Origin: Guptibacillus hwajinpoensis
GTDB taxonomy: Bacteria; Bacillota; Bacilli; Bacillales; Guptibacillaceae
Length of the DNA stretch: 64,000 bases
Direction of reading: 5' to 3'
Assembly (NCBI RefSeq): GCF_005144865.1
Contig: NZ_SWFM01000001.1
Span: 372,001 to 436,000, forward strand
Both the position numbers and the translations under genes were made by a program. The notes under the pieces were generated by a model. It saw nothing but the letters and a program-made list of their open reading frames with translations, searched no databases and was not told the DNA's origin. This document shows, in pieces, positions 25,086-34,259 of this stretch. How positions within the stretch are numbered: the first letter of the stretch is position 1; every line of letters begins with the position of its first letter.

Positions 25086-25109
25086 AAGCGCATACCGCGC
25101 TTCTTTTTT
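25085..25109 (+). terminator. Terminator of lexA
   Basis: GAAGCGC/GCGCTTC stem, 5-base loop and six Ts, starting in the stop codon. A second hairpin, AAAAGCTGA/TCAGCTTTT, is at 25152-25188. Confidence 0.85.
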
Positions 25110-25363
25110 CAAACAAAAAAAGCACAATTCAAGCCACGTTGGATTACTAACAAAAGCTGATTGATTCCATAGGGATTTGTCAGCTTTTTGTGTGTCATTG
25201 GATGGATAGTAGGTAAAAGCCCACTCGAATAAGGAAATGCTTCCATACAATATTTGATATGAATGGTTACTATTGTGTTGAGGCTGTGTGCACTTAGAAG
25301 AATGACAAAATCTCATATCTCTAAAATATTCAATTTACATTATTTAGAAAAAAGGTGAATTCA

Positions 25364-25861
25364 ATGTCTTCTTTTAATCCTCAGAAATTTTTTGTTAAAC
25401 TCATTCACCCAACAACAGAAATACAACCGGTGGAGGGAAGGAAATACACCCTTACTCATTCGGATATTACTGGAGAATTGTTTTCAAGTATAGGGTATGT
25501 ATTTGATGTAGAAGCTATCAATCAAACCATGAGAGATGAAGTGATAGCTGAATGGAAAAGAGATAAAAATGGACTTTTGTATTTATCAGGAAAAGTACAG
25601 GTTGATTTAAGAAACAAGAATAAATCAGCTTCCATGATACGATTCAAGGTATTCAGACAAGAAATGGGCACAGCACTTAAGGGCATGACTTATGGAGATC
25701 GACCTTTCTTTGCTGCTCACTCAGCATTACTAGATGCTCCTATTTATATTTATTTCGACTCCACTTACCCTGAATACAAACAGACACTCTACTATGGAAC
25801 TCCAAGACAATATCTAAATGAAATCAATGCCCTTCCACTGATTCAAATTCCCAAAAGATAA
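25364..25861 (+). CDS. Staygreen family protein
   Basis: 165 aa. RKYTLTHSDITGELFSSIG near residue 30 and MRDEVIAEW near residue 60 are the core of the staygreen (SGR) family, whose plant members remove magnesium from chlorophyll a. Homologues occur in non-photosynthetic bacteria, where the substrate is unknown. The ATG is chosen because AAAGGTG lies 6 bases upstream. Monocistronic. The 278-bp gap before it holds only the lexA terminator region. Confidence 0.8.
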   Translation: MSSFNPQKFFVKLIHPTTEIQPVEGRKYTLTHSDITGELFSSIGYVFDVEAINQTMRDEVIAEWKRDKNGLLYLSGKVQVDLRNKNKSASMIRFKVFRQEMGTALKGMTYGDRPFFAAHSALLDAPIYIYFDSTYPEYKQTLYYGTPRQYLNEINALPLIQIPKR

Positions 25862-25875
25862 ATCTCTTTAACAAC

Positions 25876-25920
25876 ACGCTTCGATAGACAGGTTGATGAA
25901 TAATCTGTCTATCGAAGCGT
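25876..25920. repeat. Perfect 16-bp inverted repeat after the staygreen gene
   Basis: ACGCTTCGATAGACAG and its complement, 13-base loop, no T run. It could be a terminator without tail or a binding site. The remainder of 25862-26175 holds the terminator at 26060 and nothing else recognisable. Confidence 0.6.
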
Positions 25921-26059
25921 TAAATCCACAATAAGGTGTAAATATTAGTAGTGATTACTCTAGAAAACTAACCATTTCTTATATTTGCTCAAAATATCTT
26001 ATAATGATAACCTCCCGAACGTAATTCTCCAATCAAAATATCGTGCAAAGGATTGAAAA

Positions 26060-26095
26060 AAATCAAAATGTCCTGTACCATTTCACAGGACATTT
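26060..26095 (-). terminator. Terminator of the pyroglutamyl-peptidase-like gene
   Basis: AAATGTCCTGT with complement, followed on the minus strand by TTTTGATTTTTTT; about 80 bp past the stop. Confidence 0.75.
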
Positions 26096-26175
26096 CTAAA
26101 ATCATTCATAAGGTATTCATCCAAGACGGAGGCCTTTAGGAAACTATATGCTTCACTCTCTGTTCACTTCTCTCT

Positions 26176-27465
26176 TTATTTCTCTGCAGCCTTAGCGGCG
26201 GCTGAAACCAATTCAACGGTTTGATCAACAGTGTTTTTACGGAAGTTAATAAATTCTTCAGTTATATAGACATCAGGATCTTCAGGATAATATTCCTGTG
26301 CAGCAATGTGCAAATGACCACCAGGAATATCAACCGCCCCTACTCCAATTCTCACACGATTCGATCTATACATACTTTCATTTGATAAGTAGCTTCCCCC
26401 ACCGCCTTTACGTGCTTTGGAATCCTGAGTAGGACCACCATCATGACATTCGTAAGGTTGATCACGATACTCTGGAGCTAGCCATTCGCAAACTTCATCA
26501 TTTCGCTTCACTGGCCAGGGTTCAGTTTTAGCAGCAATCATCTCTGCATACGGTAAGGTTGTCTCAATAAATTCAGGCAGTTTCTCAGGCATTTCCCAAT
26601 CATTTACTACAGGAATTACTTCTGATCGATTTTCAAGGTTATTCCCCACACCCGTATGCCAGCGTCCAGCAAACCCTTCAATCGCCATGATACGGGGTCC
26701 ACCCTGGCTGATCGTCATCATTAAATCCACCTGCTCTTTACTCTCCTTTAAATAAGGTCCGAATGTGTCCTCCACGATTCCTTCTTCAAAGTCATCCCAA
26801 CGAACTGGAAAATTCGCTGTTTGAATGAATGCAGGTCCATCATTTGTCATAATCATTTTGCCATCAAGCTGAAGCGCAGCAGCGCCAGATGGATTAGATC
26901 TTCTAAATTCCTGTTCGAGACGGTAAGGATCAAAACCACTAACGAGAATGCGCTTTACTCCTTTTCCCTTCGGAAAATCAATAGATGTAATGCCTCTTGA
27001 AGTGTACTCAAGCTTATTCATTAGCTCTTCCCGCTCTTTCTCAGAAACTGTGTAATCAGGTTCCCACTGACGTAAAGCTGAAGTCATATGTAGCCGAGTC
27101 CAATACAATGGGCGATCATCATAACGATCAAGATTACCTAGGTTTGTACGTTCTCTCTGCGCACCATCTACCGCAGTTTTCCATAATTCTGTTCCGTGTT
27201 TTTCAATTACTTTTTGAGCTTTTTTGAGGTTTTTTGCTTTACATAGATCTTCTTTAAATTCATCTGCAAATGTCGTGAATTCTGCGTCGCTCATTATTTG
27301 CTGTGGGATTGGTGCCCCGTCTTCAATTCGCTGTTCCTCTGGCGTTAAAGCTACATCAGAATTAAAGCAATCACTCTTCGCGCTCCCATTAGTAGGCATA
27401 AATGTGAACGTCATTACACCTATAAGTAAAAGAACAAATCCCCATTTCCAATTCAGATCTTCCAT
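26176..27465 (-). CDS. Secreted pyroglutamyl-peptidase-like (C15 fold) protein
   Basis: 429 aa with a signal peptide (about 1-29) and a 140-residue N-terminal region with no known domain. Residues 172-395 resemble pyrrolidone-carboxylate peptidase: SGFDPY at 176-181, NPS at 191-193, EGFAGRW at 263-269, a GSYLSNE segment at 357-363, and HLHIA near 384. In peptidase C15 the GTYLCN segment carries the nucleophile cysteine; here the equivalent residue appears to be Ser361. Activity is therefore uncertain. Much longer than cytosolic Pcp (about 215 aa). Confidence 0.65.
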   Translation of the reverse strand: MEDLNWKWGFVLLLIGVMTFTFMPTNGSAKSDCFNSDVALTPEEQRIEDGAPIPQQIMSDAEFTTFADEFKEDLCKAKNLKKAQKVIEKHGTELWKTAVDGAQRERTNLGNLDRYDDRPLYWTRLHMTSALRQWEPDYTVSEKEREELMNKLEYTSRGITSIDFPKGKGVKRILVSGFDPYRLEQEFRRSNPSGAAALQLDGKMIMTNDGPAFIQTANFPVRWDDFEEGIVEDTFGPYLKESKEQVDLMMTISQGGPRIMAIEGFAGRWHTGVGNNLENRSEVIPVVNDWEMPEKLPEFIETTLPYAEMIAAKTEPWPVKRNDEVCEWLAPEYRDQPYECHDGGPTQDSKARKGGGGSYLSNESMYRSNRVRIGVGAVDIPGGHLHIAAQEYYPEDPDVYITEEFINFRKNTVDQTVELVSAAAKAAEK

Positions 27466-27667
27466 ACGTCATTTCCTCCCATTCTAGTTGAAACTACACA
27501 TTTATTGTAGATATGGAAGGCTTCATTTTTCAAACTATTATAATAATTTAATCCGAAATTGATTCCATTGAAGGAGATGGTTTCTTAAATACGTTAAAAA
27601 GTGTGACATTCTCTCTACACCTTAAGACGGATACGTTTTACATAAGGGCTCTGTAGCCTTAGCAAAT

Positions 27668-27698
27668 AAAAAAACACCTATTTTGATCAGAATAGGTG
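27668..27698 (-). terminator. Terminator of the DHFR-family gene
   Basis: CACCTATT stem with AAAAAAA on its left, giving a T run on the minus strand. Confidence 0.8.
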
Positions 27699-27706
27699 CA
27701 TAATTG

Positions 27707-28243
27707 TTAGCTTTTCTTAATCTGATAATAAAGCTGTGCGAACTGTCCATAACGCCGAACTTCCGTTAACTCGAGATCATGCTCCATCTCACTGTTCTTG
27801 AAAAGTGGAATACCTTTTCCAATTAATACAGGCGCTATTGAAATTATAAACTCATCTATAAGATTATTCTGAAGAAAGTCATTGATGAGCGCCCCGCCAC
27901 CCACGAGCCAGATCGTTCCATCATCATCCTTCTTTATCCGGTCGATAAGAGTAGACGGTTCCTCGCTCGTGAAGGTGATATTAGATTCGTTCTCTTTAGG
28001 GCTAGAAGTATAAATGTAGGACTTCTTCTCCTCATATGGGTACTTACCTTTCACCTGTTCCATCACCCAGTCGTACGTTCGTCGTCCCATTATGATCGTG
28101 TCGACCGTTTCATAAAATTCCGCATACCCAGCGTCACCTTCTGGCTCTGATCGAAAGAGCCAGTCAAGCGAGTCATTCTCAGTTGCAATATAACCATCAA
28201 CACTTGTAGCGATATAAACGCTTACTTTCCTTGCACTCATCAT
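27707..28243 (-). CDS. Dihydrofolate reductase-fold (RibD C-terminal) protein
   Basis: 178 aa. VSVYIATSVDGYIA, DTIIMGRRTYDWV and TIWLVGGGALINDFL are signatures of the RibD_C/DHFR-like family (YyaP type). It probably uses NADPH; the substrate is unknown, and it is not the housekeeping FolA. Start at tandem ATGs after AAGGAAG. It follows the NUDIX gene by 13 bp and is likely co-transcribed with it. Confidence 0.85.
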   Translation of the reverse strand: MMSARKVSVYIATSVDGYIATENDSLDWLFRSEPEGDAGYAEFYETVDTIIMGRRTYDWVMEQVKGKYPYEEKKSYIYTSSPKENESNITFTSEEPSTLIDRIKKDDDGTIWLVGGGALINDFLQNNLIDEFIISIAPVLIGKGIPLFKNSEMEHDLELTEVRRYGQFAQLYYQIKKS

Positions 28244-28256
28244 TCCACTTCCTTCC

Positions 28257-28721
28257 CTAACCAATGACCGGTTGTTCTTTATGCTGTAATAAATCATTAA
28301 TCATTATACGATGCTCCAGAAACAGATTTTCCGGAAGTTCATTTAAGTGAAAAAACGCTATATCACGAGATTCAGCATCTTTCCTTAAAACCCCTTCATA
28401 CTCTTGACAACAAAATAGAATCTGCACTGGTGAAACCTGATCTCCGTTTGCAAACTCCTTGTCTTTATCAGGTCCTGAGTAAATGCCAAACAAGGACATT
28501 TCTTTCAAGGTAAGTCCCGTTTCTTCATACACCTCTCGTCGCGCTGTTTCCTGTACAGACTCGTTTAAGTTCATAAAACCACCGGGCAGTCCCCACGACT
28601 CACTATCTGATCGGAGCTGCAGTAATAATCGATTTTCAGAATCGAAAACCATCGCTCCCGCTACAACCATAATCACTTTTTCGTGCCCTACCATAGAGCG
28701 TAGGTGCTGTATGTAATCCAT
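28257..28721 (-). CDS. NUDIX hydrolase
   Basis: 154 aa. The Nudix box is intact: GGFMNLNESVQETARREVYEETGL near residues 46-69. It hydrolyses a nucleoside-diphosphate-linked substrate that cannot be specified. It is the middle gene of a VOC-NUDIX-DHFR-like run on one strand with short gaps. Confidence 0.92.
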   Translation of the reverse strand: MDYIQHLRSMVGHEKVIMVVAGAMVFDSENRLLLQLRSDSESWGLPGGFMNLNESVQETARREVYEETGLTLKEMSLFGIYSGPDKDKEFANGDQVSPVQILFCCQEYEGVLRKDAESRDIAFFHLNELPENLFLEHRIMINDLLQHKEQPVIG

Positions 28722-28732
28722 GAATAACCTCC

Positions 28733-29137
28733 TTAAATTCCTTCAGTGTTCATTAACACTACTCTCCAGCCATCAGGGTCTTCTATCGTCACGCCTCTCT
28801 CTTTCCAATACACATTTTCAGGTTCAACTTCTCCATGTCCCATTTGTTGAAGCCTTGCTACTACTTTCTCGAGTTCTTCTTTATTCGAAATATAAAAAAC
28901 TAACAAGTTATCAGTAGTAGGAGCAGGGCAAGGACTCCCTTGTTCATGTGTTGTGAACTCTAATTGATATTGTAGATTTGGTAAACCATAGACTACGCCT
29001 GTATACCCAACATGTCCTGAAAATTCAGCAACCCTTTTTAATCCTAGACCATATTCATAAAAACGAACGATCTCCTCTAATTGATCTGTCGGTCTAGCAA
29101 TACGAATTTGAATTGCGGTAAAGTCTTTAAAGTTCAT
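28733..29137 (-). CDS. VOC (glyoxalase/dioxygenase fold) family protein
   Basis: 134 aa. The paired beta-alpha-beta modules of the VOC superfamily are seen in IRIARPTDQLEEIVRFYEYGLGL and WKERGVTIEDPDGWRVVL. It resembles YycE-type proteins. The ATG follows GGAGGGAA. First of three genes on this strand. Confidence 0.85.
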   Translation of the reverse strand: MNFKDFTAIQIRIARPTDQLEEIVRFYEYGLGLKRVAEFSGHVGYTGVVYGLPNLQYQLEFTTHEQGSPCPAPTTDNLLVFYISNKEELEKVVARLQQMGHGEVEPENVYWKERGVTIEDPDGWRVVLMNTEGI

Positions 29138-29296
29138 TTTGTATTCCCTCCGGTTAGCTTGAATTAGCATTTTTGTCCTGATCCATTAAACTCTTTACAA
29201 CTATTTTATTAGTTTCAAGGAGTAAAAGCCTTAGAATATCGAATGAACTTTACTACAACTTTAGCATGAGGAAAAAATAGTTTTACGAAATAAAAG

Positions 29297-31108
29297 CTAT
29301 ACTTTCTTCTGCATTAAATAGCTATGCGAAAAATATAAACCACCAAAAAATAGCCCTAGAGCTATGTAAGCTGGTAACAAATGAATAAACGTCGTATAAC
29401 CAATCATGATATGTACAAAGATACCTGATACAAATGCAGGTAGACCTCCTAAAAGAAACATCCACCAAAGCCAAGAATTCCCGGATTGGAATCCCCAGAG
29501 TGCAGACAGTAACACTAACAAGCCAACACTGATCATCGCTCCACCAAATCCAGCTCGATCATGAGCAATGACCGAAATCAGCCGATCATTATATGACTGA
29601 ATAGTATCCGCCGGCATACAGATGTATTGTAAGTCTGTAGGGACAAAAACACCTGTTACACCAATCCCAGAAATAATTACGCCACCAAGAACAAACGAAA
29701 ACCCAAGCATAACAAAACAAAATTGCCCTAATACTCCTCTTCTCCAGGCCAAGTCATTGTGTCGGTTAAGGGATTTAGGTGTCCCCTTTATTCCCTTCGT
29801 CTTTACATATCCTTTCAAGTAGAAAGGCAATAAAATGATCCAAAACAGCAAATGTAACCAATCGAAGTACCCATAACCAATGAAAAGCAGAATGCCTAGA
29901 AATCCTATAATAGCAGCAATATCAATTGCTTGTTTCGCCCACAGCAACCCGTATTTCACTCCGTTTATAGACAACGTCATGTAAACAATTCCACCAGAAA
30001 TCATCGTTCCGGCTAAGGTCATCCTGTCATGCGCCATAAACCACAGTAGTCGCTCATTAAAAAGCAGTAGCTCCTCACGAGATAATTGCATAAAGCTCTC
30101 ATCATAAGGTAAAACAATTGTGGTCAGACTTAACACCAGAGCAATTATGCCACCAATCATTATGAATAAACCAAACAAGAAATACTCTTTCCAACCACTG
30201 CTTTCAACTATATGTTCACTCTCATCAGTCAAGGCTTCATAAATTCTTTTCGGTAAACCTGGACCAGCTTCAATATACTCACCAGACAATATTAATAGAT
30301 CTGCACCATGATTTAAAAGCCGAAGGGCATCTTCTGGCTCTTTGACTCCACCTACTGGCACCAATCGTAATGAAGGATATGCTTTTTTACAATGTTCAAT
30401 CGCTTGCTTATGTATAGTGAGATTTGCATTTGTATCTAAATCCTGCTCTTCATCAAGCACAATACCCGTTATGTATGGAAGGAAATTTTTCAAGTCAATG
30501 CCATCTATTTTATTGCTTGGAACTCGAATATATATAGTTTTCCAATCACTAATTATTTTCAATATATCTAACTCACGAGAATCTATCTCATCATAGTGAA
30601 TCTCAAAAGCACCATTATAAGGTTTTAAAGCTCTAGCAATTTCAATTAGCTCATCATTTGTGCCTCTGATGTTGAATAAAGATGGTTGCTCCAACTTCGA
30701 TTGCTCTAGCAGAAGAAGTGTCTTAATAAGCCCTGCTCTCTCTCCATTAAAAGGAAAAGCTATCGCTTCACCCTGAAGCCGAGATGGTCTAATGTGATCT
30801 TCAGATGCCTCTTTCGTAATTGGACCAATTTCAATAAACCCAAATCCTAAATGGCTAAACCCCTTTAAACCAGAAAGCCGTGGATCTATTTTGCCTGATA
30901 AACCAACACAACCTGAAAACGTTAAGCCTTCAATGTTGACCGTTAGCTCTTCCGACACTTCTTCTCTTCCTAAAAAATGAATAAGGTGATGCCCACCTGG
31001 AAGGGATGCAATCCGATTCATTGATTTGTGAATAAACTCCCTTGAAAATTCGGTATCTAGTTTTGATAGAAATGGTTTAAACATGACATGATAGGACCAG
31101 TCAGGCAT
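29297..31108 (-). CDS. DHODH-like domain fused to duplicated membrane domain
   Basis: 603 aa. Residues 1-295 resemble a class 2 dihydroorotate dehydrogenase barrel: GLSGKIDPR in place of AAGFDKN, HLGFGFIEIGPIT, and a phosphate-binding end VGGVKEPEDALRLLNHGADLLILSGEYIEAGPGLPKRI. The NxSSPN catalytic loop was not found, so pyrimidine synthesis activity is doubtful. Residues 305-600 form about eight membrane helices in two related halves; each has NxRLxxxxAHDR (HDR at 360-362 and 516-518) followed by GxMIS. A flavin or haem redox role is inference. Monocistronic. Confidence 0.7.
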   Translation of the reverse strand: MPDWSYHVMFKPFLSKLDTEFSREFIHKSMNRIASLPGGHHLIHFLGREEVSEELTVNIEGLTFSGCVGLSGKIDPRLSGLKGFSHLGFGFIEIGPITKEASEDHIRPSRLQGEAIAFPFNGERAGLIKTLLLLEQSKLEQPSLFNIRGTNDELIEIARALKPYNGAFEIHYDEIDSRELDILKIISDWKTIYIRVPSNKIDGIDLKNFLPYITGIVLDEEQDLDTNANLTIHKQAIEHCKKAYPSLRLVPVGGVKEPEDALRLLNHGADLLILSGEYIEAGPGLPKRIYEALTDESEHIVESSGWKEYFLFGLFIMIGGIIALVLSLTTIVLPYDESFMQLSREELLLFNERLLWFMAHDRMTLAGTMISGGIVYMTLSINGVKYGLLWAKQAIDIAAIIGFLGILLFIGYGYFDWLHLLFWIILLPFYLKGYVKTKGIKGTPKSLNRHNDLAWRRGVLGQFCFVMLGFSFVLGGVIISGIGVTGVFVPTDLQYICMPADTIQSYNDRLISVIAHDRAGFGGAMISVGLLVLLSALWGFQSGNSWLWWMFLLGGLPAFVSGIFVHIMIGYTTFIHLLPAYIALGLFFGGLYFSHSYLMQKKV

Positions 31109-31124
31109 GCGCTCCCTCCAAGAT

Positions 31125-31143
31125 TACATAATATTATTATGTA
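31125..31143. promoter_or_regulatory. Palindromic operator-like site
   Basis: TACATAAT-ATT-ATTATGTA, a perfect 8-bp palindrome with 3-base centre, 17 bases before the start codon of the DHODH-fusion gene. Confidence 0.5.
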
Positions 31144-31299
31144 TTACTGATATCGTTTACTTTGTTATTGAACTTTCCTTTCTACAACATTCACTGCGAA
31201 GAAGGATTTAACGTTCAAATATGTAATATTAATAGACTATCCTCTAACACAATACCATATTATTACCATCCTACCAGATAAGTTTTTTAGTATTTCGCA

Positions 31300-31342
31300 C
31301 AAAAAACCCCTTAACACATCAATCGTGTTAAGGGGCTTTTTT
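31300..31342 (-). terminator. Terminator of glnA
   Basis: Perfect 11-bp stem CCCCTTAACAC with flanking A and T runs. Confidence 0.9.
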
Positions 31343-31351
31343 CATTCTATC

Positions 31352-32689
31352 TTAGTAAGTTGTCATATACTGTTCGCGTTCCCAAGGGTGTACTTGCGTA
31401 CGGAACATATCCCACTCAATTTCTTTCGCTTCGATAAAGTGTTCTGATGCGTGCTCGCCGAGAGCATTCATCATAACTTGATCTTGCTTAAGCAATTGAA
31501 GTGCATCGTGTAGTGTTGCTGGAAGGTCTGTAATGCCTTCCGCTACGCGCTCGTCTTTGTCCATTACGTAGATATTACGCTCAGTTGGAGCTGGAGGCGT
31601 CATTTTGTTCTTGATTCCGTCAAGGCCAGCTGCTAGTAGAACTGCCATAGCAAGATATGGATTTGCAGATGGATCTACGCTACGTACTTCAATACGTGTG
31701 CTGATTCCGCGTGATGCTGGTACACGGATAAGCGGACTACGATTACGAAGAGACCATGCAACGTAGCAAGGTGCTTCGTATCCAGGTACAAGACGCTTGT
31801 AAGAGTTAACAGTTGGGTTAGTTACCGCTGTGAACGCTTCAGCGTGCTTCATCGTTCCTGCGATAAATTGACGCGCTGTTTCGCTTAGGCCAAGCTCGTC
31901 TTTTGGATCGTAGAATGCATTTTCCCCATCTTTGAATAGAGACATGTTCGCATGCATACCTGAGCCGTTAACACCGAAAAGTGGCTTTGGCATGAACGTT
32001 GCGTGCAAGCCATGTTGACGAGCAATTGTTTTAACTGCTAGTTTAAACGTTTGGATGTTATCACACGTTGTAATCGCATCAGCGTATTTAAAGTCAATTT
32101 CGTGCTGTCCAGGTGCTACTTCATGGTGAGAAGCTTCGATTTCAAAGCCCATGTCTTCAAGCTCAAGCACGATATCACGACGGCAGTTTTCACCTAAATC
32201 TGTAGGAGCAAGGTCAAAGTATCCGCCTTTATCGTTAAGCTCAAGCGTTGGCTCACCGTTCTCATCCATTTTGAAAAGGAAAAATTCTGGCTCTGGTCCA
32301 ATATTGAAATCAGAGAAGCCAAGCTCTTCCATTTCTTTAAGAACGCGTTTTAGCACTGAACGAGGATCCCCATCGAAAGGAGTACCATCTGGGCTGTAAA
32401 TATCACAGATAAGACGAGCTACTCTTCCTTTTTCAGATGACCATGGGAAAACAACCCATGAATCGAGGTCTGGATAAAGATACATATCGGATTCCTCGAT
32501 GCGTACGAAACCTTCGATTGAAGAACCGTCAAACATCATTTTATTATCAAGAGCTTTTTCAAGCTGATCAACTGGAATTTCTACGTTCTTAATAATCCCT
32601 AGTAGGTCAGTAAACTGCAATCGAATAAACTTAACGTTCTCGTCTTGCGCCATCTTTTTAATATCGTCTGCCGTGAATTTGTTAGCCAT
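31352..32689 (-). CDS. glnA: Glutamine synthetase type I
   Basis: 445 aa, the usual GSI-alpha length. Makes glutamine from glutamate and ammonia. Visible landmarks are [42 protein letters not shown] and [14 protein letters not shown] strong AAGGAGG precedes the ATG. In most Bacillus glnR lies directly upstream; here the neighbour is ynbB and no glnR is seen. Confidence 0.98.
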   Translation of the reverse strand: MANKFTADDIKKMAQDENVKFIRLQFTDLLGIIKNVEIPVDQLEKALDNKMMFDGSSIEGFVRIEESDMYLYPDLDSWVVFPWSSEKGRVARLICDIYSPDGTPFDGDPRSVLKRVLKEMEELGFSDFNIGPEPEFFLFKMDENGEPTLELNDKGGYFDLAPTDLGENCRRDIVLELEDMGFEIEASHHEVAPGQHEIDFKYADAITTCDNIQTFKLAVKTIARQHGLHATFMPKPLFGVNGSGMHANMSLFKDGENAFYDPKDELGLSETARQFIAGTMKHAEAFTAVTNPTVNSYKRLVPGYEAPCYVAWSLRNRSPLIRVPASRGISTRIEVRSVDPSANPYLAMAVLLAAGLDGIKNKMTPPAPTERNIYVMDKDERVAEGITDLPATLHDALQLLKQDQVMMNALGEHASEHFIEAKEIEWDMFRTQVHPWEREQYMTTY

Positions 32690-32874
32690 GTAAAATGAAT
32701 CCTCCTTAAGTAATATAAAGATTTAGTGAATCCGTTGGACAAGCTGCACGAGTATAACGATAAGATATCTGTATATGATCGACTCGCCGTACGTGGACAA
32801 TACGGACAAATGCTAAAATTCAGAATTAATTGAGCATTCGCAATTGCCACTTCCTTCTTCACTTACTTATCAAT

Positions 32875-32924
32875 ATACTATAGCTCTCACATCATCGTGT
32901 TAAAGTACGTTAGATAATCTAACA
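32875..32924 (-). promoter_or_regulatory. glnA promoter with GlnR/TnrA-like site
   Basis: On the minus strand: TGTTAGATTATCTAACG (32908-32924), one base from the GlnR/TnrA consensus TGTNA-N7-TNACA, then TTAACA (32898-32903), 17 bp, TAGTAT (32875-32880). The leader to glnA is about 180 bases with no other element recognised. Confidence 0.6.
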
Positions 32925-32938
32925 TCATTTTTAAGCAA

Positions 32939-32974
32939 AAAAAAAGGCAGAGGTCGACTCGATCCCTGCCTTTA
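32939..32974 (-). terminator. Terminator of ynbB
   Basis: AAAGGCAG...CTGCCTTT stem with a long loop and T run on the minus strand. Confidence 0.7.
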
Positions 32975-32981
32975 TTCCCTA

Positions 32982-34247
32982 TTATACGATGATCAAACCT
33001 TTTATTAACAATTCATCGACCGCTCGAAGGATACTAATTTTAACGTGTTCATACGTAAGTCCACCTTGAACATATGCTACGTAAGGCGGTCTTAGTGGCC
33101 CATCTGCCGATAATTCAAGGCTTGCTCCTTGAATAAACGTGCCCGCTGCCATGATGACATCATCTTCATAACCTGGCATATAAGCAGGTTCAGGTCGGAC
33201 GTGTGCATTGACTGGTGAAGCAGATTGTATCGCTTGACAGAATGCTATCATGCGTTCCCGATCGTTGAATTGCACAGATTGAATGAGATCCGTCCTAGTA
33301 CTGTTCCAGTGTGGTGTTGTATTAAACCCAGCTGCTTCTAAAAGAGCCGAGCTGTAAACAGCTCCTTTCACAGCCTGCCCTACGGTATGTGGTGCAAGGA
33401 AAATACCTTGATACATTTCTTGCAAGGAATAGAGTGAAGCTCCGACTTCTCTACCTATTCCTGGTGACGTTAACCTGTAACCACAAAGTTCAATTAAATC
33501 CTCTCTCCCAACGAGATAACCACCTGTTTTGACAATTCCTGCTCCAGGATTTTTGATAAGGGACCCTGCGATTAAATCAGCTCCAACGTGACAAGGTTCG
33601 AACTCCTCAACAAATTCACCGTAACAGTTATCTACAAAGACAATCACGTCTTCTTTAATTGACTTAACGAATTCGATCATTTCACGAATCTCATCAATTG
33701 TGAATGATGGTCGGTTAGCGTATCCTTTTGAGCGTTGAATTCCAATTACTTTTGTCTGTTCGGTCATAGCCTCACGAACAGCATCGTAATCAACCGCTCC
33801 CTCAGACAATGCAATATCTTGATAACCAATGTTAAAATCTTTTAGTGAACCATTACCGGCCCCGCGTTTCCCTACGATTTCTTCTAGCGTGTCATAAGGA
33901 GCTCCCGTGATATAGAGAAGCTCATCTCCAGGTCGTAATACTCCGAAAAGAGCCGTTGCAATCGCATGCGTACCAGAAACAATTTGCGGTCTTACAAGGC
34001 CAGCTTCTCCACCAAAAACATCTGCATATAGTTTCTCAAGCGTATCTCTTCCATCATCGTCATAGCCGTAACCTGTTGATGGGGTAAAATGAAAATCACT
34101 TATCCGATTTTGATGAAATGCCTGTAACACGCGGTACTGATTCGCTTCCACTCGTTCGTCAATTTCTCGAAGAACGGGTTGAATTTTATCTTCTGCATTT
34201 CTTGATAATTTCTTTAGTTCATCCTGGTGTGTAAAATGTTTAAACAT
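32982..34247 (-). CDS. ynbB: YnbB, PLP-dependent methionine gamma-lyase-family protein
   Basis: 421 aa. Fold-type I PLP enzyme of the group often labelled aluminium resistance protein. GTHAIATALFGVLRPGDELLYITG binds the cofactor, and the PLP lysine is in AGSLIKNPGAGIVKTGGY. The substrate is not established. It follows hflX by 12 bp, as in B. subtilis. Confidence 0.9.
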   Translation of the reverse strand: MFKHFTHQDELKKLSRNAEDKIQPVLREIDERVEANQYRVLQAFHQNRISDFHFTPSTGYGYDDDGRDTLEKLYADVFGGEAGLVRPQIVSGTHAIATALFGVLRPGDELLYITGAPYDTLEEIVGKRGAGNGSLKDFNIGYQDIALSEGAVDYDAVREAMTEQTKVIGIQRSKGYANRPSFTIDEIREMIEFVKSIKEDVIVFVDNCYGEFVEEFEPCHVGADLIAGSLIKNPGAGIVKTGGYLVGREDLIELCGYRLTSPGIGREVGASLYSLQEMYQGIFLAPHTVGQAVKGAVYSSALLEAAGFNTTPHWNSTRTDLIQSVQFNDRERMIAFCQAIQSASPVNAHVRPEPAYMPGYEDDVIMAAGTFIQGASLELSADGPLRPPYVAYVQGGLTYEHVKISILRAVDELLIKGLIIV

Positions 34248-34259
34248 GTTTGTCTACTC

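Noticed and set aside
25074..25316. 80-codon minus-strand open frame after lexA
   Set aside because: Contains the lexA terminator, has unnatural composition and no ribosome site.
32599..32862. Remnant of glnR upstream of glnA
   Set aside because: The frame overlaps the glnA start and its translation shows no MerR-type helix-turn-helix.
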